DNA from: Candidatus Brevibacterium intestinigallinarum
Lineage (GTDB): Bacteria > Actinomycetota > Actinomycetes > Actinomycetales > Brevibacteriaceae
Direction: 5' to 3'
NCBI GenBank assembly: GCA_019117325.1
Contig: DWZY01000181.1
Location: 1-8,241, forward strand
Length of the DNA stretch: 8,241 nt
The notes under the pieces are model-generated. The model was given only the letters and a program-made list of their open reading frames with translations, was not told where the DNA came from and ran no database searches. Within the stretch, counting starts at the first letter, position 1, and each line of letters opens with the position of its first letter. Below, piece by piece: positions 5,284 through 8,241 of the stretch. Made by a program: the position numbers and the translations under genes.

Positions 5284-6708
5284 GTGACCGTCCCTCCCCC
5301 CTCCCCCCGCCCGTCCGCTGCCGCTGAGGCCGCTGCTGGTGACACCGCGGCTGGACCGGTTTCTGCCAGTGCCTCCTCTGCTGGTGAGGCCGTCGCCGAG
5401 GCCGTGCGCACCATGCTGGACGGCGGTCCCGGCCTGCTCCTGCCGCGCGATCGCGCGGGGACGCTGCGCTCCGTGCCTGCGTCCGCGCACGACCCCGCCG
5501 GCATGGACCGGCCCGCCCCCGGCCTTGTGCTCTTCACCTCCGGCTCGACGGGGGCGCCCAAGGGCGTCGCCCTGTCGCGCGAGGCGCTCGTCGCCTCGGC
5601 CCGTGCGACCGAAGACCAGCTGTCCGGAGCCGGCCGCTGGCACCTGTGCCTGCCCCCGCACCACATCGCGGGCCTCCAGGTCATCCTGCGCGCCCTGCTG
5701 GCCGGTGCCCCGCCCACCGTCGCGAGCTCCGACGGCCCGTTCACGGCGGACGGCTTCGCTGCCGACCTCGCGGGCACGCTCGCGGCGGCCGGCGACGCTC
5801 CCGTCTACACGTCGCTCGTGCCCACCCAGCTGGTGCGCGTCCTCGAGAAGCCCGAGGCCGCGGCGGTCCTGGCCCGCACCGCAGCGGTGCTGCTGGGCGG
5901 GTCCGCGATCTCCCCGCGCCTCCTGGAACGCGCGGCGGACGCGGGCATCCCCGTGGTCCGGACGTACGGCATGAGCGAGACCGCCGGCGGCTGTGTCTAC
6001 GACGGCGTCCCGTTCCCGCAGGTGACGGTTCGCATCAGCAGTGATGGCCGGATCGTCCTGTCCGGACCGGTCCTGGCCGACGGCTACGTGCGCGTCGAGG
6101 AGTCCCCCGCCCCGGGCGAGGTCCGCATCACCGCCCTCCCCCACCCCGCCGCCGTGCCGGACCTCCTGGAGCGCGCAGACAGCACGACCGCTGACACCGA
6201 GTCCGCGGCGGCGCTGCCGGGCGGCTTCCACGGCGAGGGCGCGGACCGCCTGCTCATCACGAGCGATCTGGGCCGCTGGGAGGACTCCGAGGGCGGTGCA
6301 CAGCGCCTGAGCGTGCTGGGCCGCGCAGACGACATCATCGTGACCGGCGGCGAGAATGTCTCCCCCCACGAGGTCGAGTCCCTGCTGCTGCCGCTCGCGG
6401 AGTCGCGGGGCTTCGCCGAGGTCCTCGTCACCTCCCGCCCGCACCCGGAGTGGGGCGAGCAGCTGGTGACGCTCCTCGTGCCCGCGAGTGCTGCGGCCCG
6501 TGCCGCCGTGGACGCGAGCGGACGCCCGGACGACCCGATCGCCGAGGCCCTGCGACAGGACCTGCACGACCGCGGCATCCGCGGGGCCCGCGTCCCGCAG
6601 GCCGCTCTCCTCGTCCCGCGGCTGCCGCTGCGCTCGATCGGGAAGCCCGACCGCGCCGCGGCCGCCCGACTGGCACGCGGCGAAGCGTCGGGGGTGCCGT
6701 CTCCATGA
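5284..6708 (+). CDS. menE: o-Succinylbenzoate--CoA ligase
   Basis: This 474-aa ANL-superfamily adenylating enzyme activates o-succinylbenzoate with ATP and CoA to OSB-CoA, the substrate of MenB. Motifs in order: the phosphate loop TSGSTGAPKG (85-94), LPPHHIAGLQ (123-132), YGMSETAGG (228-236), TSDLGRW (326-332) with D328 for ribose binding, the hinge GRADDIIVTGGENVSPHEVE (346-365), and the C-terminal catalytic lysine K454 in PLRSIGKPDR. An Ala/Gly-rich segment at about 284-322 looks like a loop insertion. The start is uncertain: the GTG at 5284 lacks a Shine-Dalgarno, and the first 35 residues are Pro/Ala/Ser-rich with unusual codons. GTG 5404 or ATG 5413 would keep the whole recognisable enzyme core. 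It follows menB by 31 bp and precedes menA by 58 bp. Confidence 0.93.
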   Translation: MTVPPPSPRPSAAAEAAAGDTAAGPVSASASSAGEAVAEAVRTMLDGGPGLLLPRDRAGTLRSVPASAHDPAGMDRPAPGLVLFTSGSTGAPKGVALSREALVASARATEDQLSGAGRWHLCLPPHHIAGLQVILRALLAGAPPTVASSDGPFTADGFAADLAGTLAAAGDAPVYTSLVPTQLVRVLEKPEAAAVLARTAAVLLGGSAISPRLLERAADAGIPVVRTYGMSETAGGCVYDGVPFPQVTVRISSDGRIVLSGPVLADGYVRVEESPAPGEVRITALPHPAAVPDLLERADSTTADTESAAALPGGFHGEGADRLLITSDLGRWEDSEGGAQRLSVLGRADDIIVTGGENVSPHEVESLLLPLAESRGFAEVLVTSRPHPEWGEQLVTLLVPASAAARAAVDASGRPDDPIAEALRQDLHDRGIRGARVPQAALLVPRLPLRSIGKPDRAAAARLARGEASGVPSP

Positions 6709-6733
6709 GCACCGGCGAGCACGTGGGCGTGGG

Positions 6734-6763
6734 TAGGATACGGAAGGTTCGAGGGAGGGAGAG
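6734..6763 (+). promoter_or_regulatory. menA promoter -10 box and ribosome binding site
   Basis: TAGGAT (6734-6739) is a good TANNNT -10 box in the 58-bp gap after menE. It would start a transcript near 6746, with a leader of about 20 nt. GGGAGGGAGAG (6753-6763) is a strong Shine-Dalgarno before the ATG at 6767. No clear -35 is seen. menA may therefore be transcribed both from menB and from its own promoter. Confidence 0.5.
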
Positions 6764-6766
6764 CGG

Positions 6767-7702
6767 ATGGCGACCGTGAGCGAATGGGTCGAAGGGGCGC
6801 GTCTGCGCACCCTGCCCCTGGCGATCGCACCGGTCCTCATCGGCGCGGGTGCCGGACTGGGAGCCCTGGGCGGCTTCTCCGGCATCATCCTGGGCTCGAC
6901 CGGGCCCGGCGGTCACCCCGTCATCCCCCTGGGCGCCATCATGCTCAAGGTGCTGATGGCCCTGTTCGTGTCCCTGGGACTGCAGATCGGCTCGAACTAC
7001 GCGAACGACTACTCCGACGGGATCCGCGGCACCGACGACGTGCGGGTGGGCCCCGTCCGGCTCACCGCCTCCGGTGCGGCGCCGGCGCACCTCGTGAAGC
7101 GCGCGGCCTTCATCTCCTTCGGCGTCGCCGCCGTCGCCGGGGCCGCCCTCGTCATCCTGTCGCAGCAGTGGTGGCTCATCCCGGTGGGTGCCGCCGCCGT
7201 GCTGGCCGCCTGGTTCTACACCGGCGGCTCACGACCGTACGGCTACCGGGCGATGGGCGAGGTCTTCGTCTTCATCTTCTTCGGACTCGTCGCGACCCTG
7301 GGCACGGCCGCAGCCGTCGCCGGCGGGGTGACCCTGTCCGCGGTGAGCGGAGCGATCGCGATCGGCCTCTTCGCCTGCGGCGTCCTCATGGCCAACAACA
7401 TCCGCGACATCCCCACGGACCGCGAGGCCGGCAAGACCACCCTGGCCGTCGTGCTGGGCGATGGGATGGCCCGGGCGGCCTACATCGTGCTGGTGGCCGC
7501 GCCCTTCGTCATGCTCATGGGCCCGATCGCCGACGGGCACCCGGCCTCCGTCATCGCGATCCTGGCGCTCGTGCTGGTCCTCCACCCGGTGCGAGTCATC
7601 TTGTCCGGAGCGACCGGGCACGAGCTCATCCCCACGATCAAGTCGACGTCCCTGGCCGCACTGGGGTTCTCCGTGCTGCTGGCGCTGGGGATCGCCCTCT
7701 GA
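6767..7702 (+). CDS. menA: 1,4-Dihydroxy-2-naphthoate polyprenyltransferase
   Basis: This 311-aa integral membrane UbiA-family prenyltransferase joins a polyprenyl diphosphate to DHNA with loss of CO2, giving demethylmenaquinone. The first Asp-rich motif, NYANDYSDGIRGTD (77-90), and the second, NNIRDIPTDREAGKTTLAV (210-228), bind the Mg2+-diphosphate. YTGGSRPYGYRAMGEVFVF (151-169) is typical of MenA rather than of UbiA or other relatives. About eight or nine hydrophobic segments are spread over the chain, and the length is normal. The ATG at 6767 follows a strong purine-rich ribosome binding site. With menC, menB and menE nearby, the assignment is secure. It is last of the plus-strand men genes and convergent with the DUF4229 gene. 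Confidence 0.96.
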   Translation: MATVSEWVEGARLRTLPLAIAPVLIGAGAGLGALGGFSGIILGSTGPGGHPVIPLGAIMLKVLMALFVSLGLQIGSNYANDYSDGIRGTDDVRVGPVRLTASGAAPAHLVKRAAFISFGVAAVAGAALVILSQQWWLIPVGAAAVLAAWFYTGGSRPYGYRAMGEVFVFIFFGLVATLGTAAAVAGGVTLSAVSGAIAIGLFACGVLMANNIRDIPTDREAGKTTLAVVLGDGMARAAYIVLVAAPFVMLMGPIADGHPASVIAILALVLVLHPVRVILSGATGHELIPTIKSTSLAALGFSVLLALGIAL

Positions 7703-7715
7703 GTTCCGCCCCCGG

Positions 7716-7763
7716 GCACTGACGACTGTCGTCCAGCGCTGACCTCTATCGTCGAGCGCTGAG
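7716..7763 (+). repeat. Degenerate 20-bp tandem repeat after menA
   Basis: Two adjacent 20-bp units (7720-7739 and 7740-7759) agree at 16 of 20 positions. The word GCRCTGAS recurs at 7716, 7736 and 7756, exactly 20 bp apart. It lies in the convergent gap between the menA stop and the DUF4229 stop and codes for nothing on either strand. Confidence 0.6.
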
Positions 7764-7779
7764 GCGAGACGCCCCTCAG
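7759..7779. terminator. Candidate hairpin terminator, menA/DUF4229
   Basis: CTGAGGCG (7759-7766), loop AGA, then CGCC and TCAG (7770-7779) with a two-base CC bulge form a two-part stem of 4+4 bp. It overlaps the DUF4229 stop codon (7776-7778). There is no U-tract; the convergent position supports a two-way terminator. Confidence 0.45.
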
Positions 7780-8048
7780 GCGTCGTCGATCGAGCTGTCC
7801 TCCGCGGACTCATCGGGCCGCTTGCGGGCGGCGCGCTCCTTCGCCTCCCGGCGCTTCTGGGCGGAGTCGATGAGCTCATTCGCCGACTTCTCGCGCAGCG
7901 GCGCGAGCACCACGAAGCTCAGCAGCGCGGAGATGATGATCCCCGCGACGGCTCCCCACAGCGAGCGGCCCCAGATGGTCCAGATGATGAGGATGCAGCC
8001 GACCAGGAGGCCCAGCCGAGCGAGGTTGTAGATCAGGAAGGAGCGCAT
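7776..8048 (-). CDS. DUF4229 domain-containing small membrane protein
   Basis: This 90-aa protein has two membrane helices (about 4-25 and 28-49), followed by a charged tail rich in Lys, Arg, Glu and Asp (51-90). The start MRSFLIYNLARLGLL, the second helix and the LREKSANELIDSAQKRREAK piece after it match the actinobacterial DUF4229 family, whose genes often lie beside men genes; no function is known. The ATG at 8046-8048 is chosen because the family begins there and TACACT lies 8 nt upstream. A longer in-frame start at 8222 would run back through the neighbouring promoter region and add a stretch with no membrane or family character. It is convergent with menA and divergent from the PLDc_N gene. 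A link to menaquinone synthesis or to MenA is only suggested by position. Confidence 0.85.
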   Translation of the reverse strand: MRSFLIYNLARLGLLVGCILIIWTIWGRSLWGAVAGIIISALLSFVVLAPLREKSANELIDSAQKRREAKERAARKRPDESAEDSSIDDA

Positions 8049-8056
8049 GGACGACC

Positions 8057-8062
8057 AGTGTA
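8057..8062 (-). promoter_or_regulatory. Probable leaderless -10 box of the DUF4229 gene
   Basis: TACACT on the minus strand fits TANNNT and stands 8 nt before the ATG at 8048. The 8 nt between (GGTCGTCC) hold no ribosome binding site, so the mRNA probably begins at or within a base of the start codon. Confidence 0.5.
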
Positions 8063-8125
8063 GTGACCCGTCCTGACTGCTCCGTGCGACCCGTGCCCGG
8101 TCACCCCATGGACAGCACCTCCCGC

Positions 8126-8139
8126 TGAGTGAACACTCA
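8126..8139. promoter_or_regulatory. TetR-operator-like dyad between DUF4229 and PLDc_N genes
   Basis: TGAGTG-AA-CACTCA is a perfect inverted repeat of two 6-bp arms, placed just upstream of the expected -35 zone (8140-8145) of the PLDc_N gene. Its form is like operators of TetR-family repressors in actinobacteria; that family assignment is inferred from form only. No regulator gene is in the window. Confidence 0.5.
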
Positions 8140-8162
8140 CCGTCCGCGGGCCGGTCGTCCAC

Positions 8163-8168
8163 TAGAAT
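8163..8168 (+). promoter_or_regulatory. -10 box of the PLDc_N gene
   Basis: TAGAAT is a near-consensus -10 box followed by exactly 7 nt and the ATG at 8176. The GGGAGG in that spacer ends one base before the ATG, too close for a normal ribosome binding site, so a leaderless mRNA is favoured. Confidence 0.6.
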
Positions 8169-8175
8169 GGGAGGC

Positions 8176-8241
8176 ATGGCACGGGGATTGGTTGTAGGAG
8201 TCGTCCTACTGGTCGCGATCACGCTCTACAGCGTGTTCGAC
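8176..8241 (+). CDS. PLDc_N-type small membrane protein, N-terminal part (cut by window end)
   Basis: The last 66 bases encode the first 22 residues of a gene that continues beyond the window: MARGLVVGVVLLVAITLYSV, then FD. A hydrophobic helix ending in LYSxFD matches the first segment of the short actinobacterial membrane proteins with the phospholipase D N-terminal (PLDc_N) domain, which usually have a second helix and no catalytic domain. In actinobacteria such genes often neighbour DUF4229 and men genes. The ATG is supported by the TAGAAT box 7 nt upstream. With only 22 residues visible, the family call is tentative; the existence of the gene is fairly sure. Confidence 0.65.
   Translation, partial: MARGLVVGVVLLVAITLYSVFD

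Noticed and set aside
4278..5777. In-frame upstream extension of menC antisense to menB and menE (total 859 codons)
   Set aside because: High GC content removes stops from antisense frames. The extension lies opposite clear menB and menE, has biased low-complexity composition, and the enzyme begins naturally at 4277 behind a -10 box.
5122..6888. 588-codon open frame on the minus strand opposite menE
   Set aside because: It is a shadow of menE: Arg/Gly/Ala/His-rich translation with no family motif, while the plus strand holds all adenylating-enzyme motifs.
8049..8222. Longer start for the DUF4229 gene (148 aa)
   Set aside because: It would run across the PLDc_N promoter, the dyad and the start of the opposite gene. 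The family begins at MRSFLIYN, and a -10 box lies just before it.
1..8241. CRISPR array, insertion sequence, tRNA/rRNA, phage or conjugation genes
   Set aside because: No spaced identical repeats, transposase motifs, terminal repeats, tRNA-like folds or mobile-element proteins were found. Codon use is uniform apart from the menE front end, so there is no sign of recent transfer.

Overview
The window is high-GC DNA in which nearly every codon ends in G or C. Gene content points to an actinobacterium, most likely order Micrococcales: an actinobacterial menaquinone (men) gene set, DUF4229 and PLDc_N small membrane proteins, a LemA/DUF3137 pair and an acidic lipoprotein. The genus cannot be fixed from the sequence; a Brachybacterium/Dermabacteraceae-like source is only a guess. 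Coding density is high, and the longest gap without a gene is the 228 bp between lemA and the lipoprotein gene.

Left part (1-3187). The 3' end of a luciferase-like flavin monooxygenase gene (+) runs into a convergent two-gene operon (-). That operon is lemA followed by a DUF3137 membrane-protein gene, joined by an ATGA stop/start overlap. Divergent from lemA is a 250-aa lipoprotein gene (+) with a strong ribosome binding site and a perfect 8-bp hairpin just upstream of it. Its mature part has 43 acidic residues and one basic residue. A perfect 9-bp stem hairpin separates the lipoprotein gene from menC.

Central and right part (3198-7702). This is a menaquinone block: menC (-), and divergent from it menB, menE and menA (+). 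MenC forms o-succinylbenzoate (OSB), MenE activates it to OSB-CoA, MenB closes the ring to 1,4-dihydroxy-2-naphthoyl-CoA, and MenA prenylates 1,4-dihydroxy-2-naphthoate in the membrane. menD, menF, menH and a DHNA-CoA thioesterase gene are not in the window. menC and menB start 48 bp apart in opposite directions from a compact promoter region that looks leaderless on both sides and is exactly symmetric about a 12-bp palindrome. menA has its own -10 box and Shine-Dalgarno sequence.

Right end (7703-8241). A short convergent spacer carries a 20-bp period repeat and a hairpin, followed by a DUF4229 gene (-). Divergent from it is the start of a PLDc_N-type membrane-protein gene (+), cut by the window edge. 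A TetR-operator-like dyad lies between the two. Four starts (menC, menB, DUF4229, PLDc_N) share the arrangement TANNNT, 7-8 nt, ATG, which suggests leaderless mRNAs.

Most of the window is ordinary core metabolism. The most distinctive signals are regulatory: the symmetric menC/menB promoter, the leaderless group and the dyad at 8126. No mobile element, CRISPR array, tRNA or rRNA was seen.
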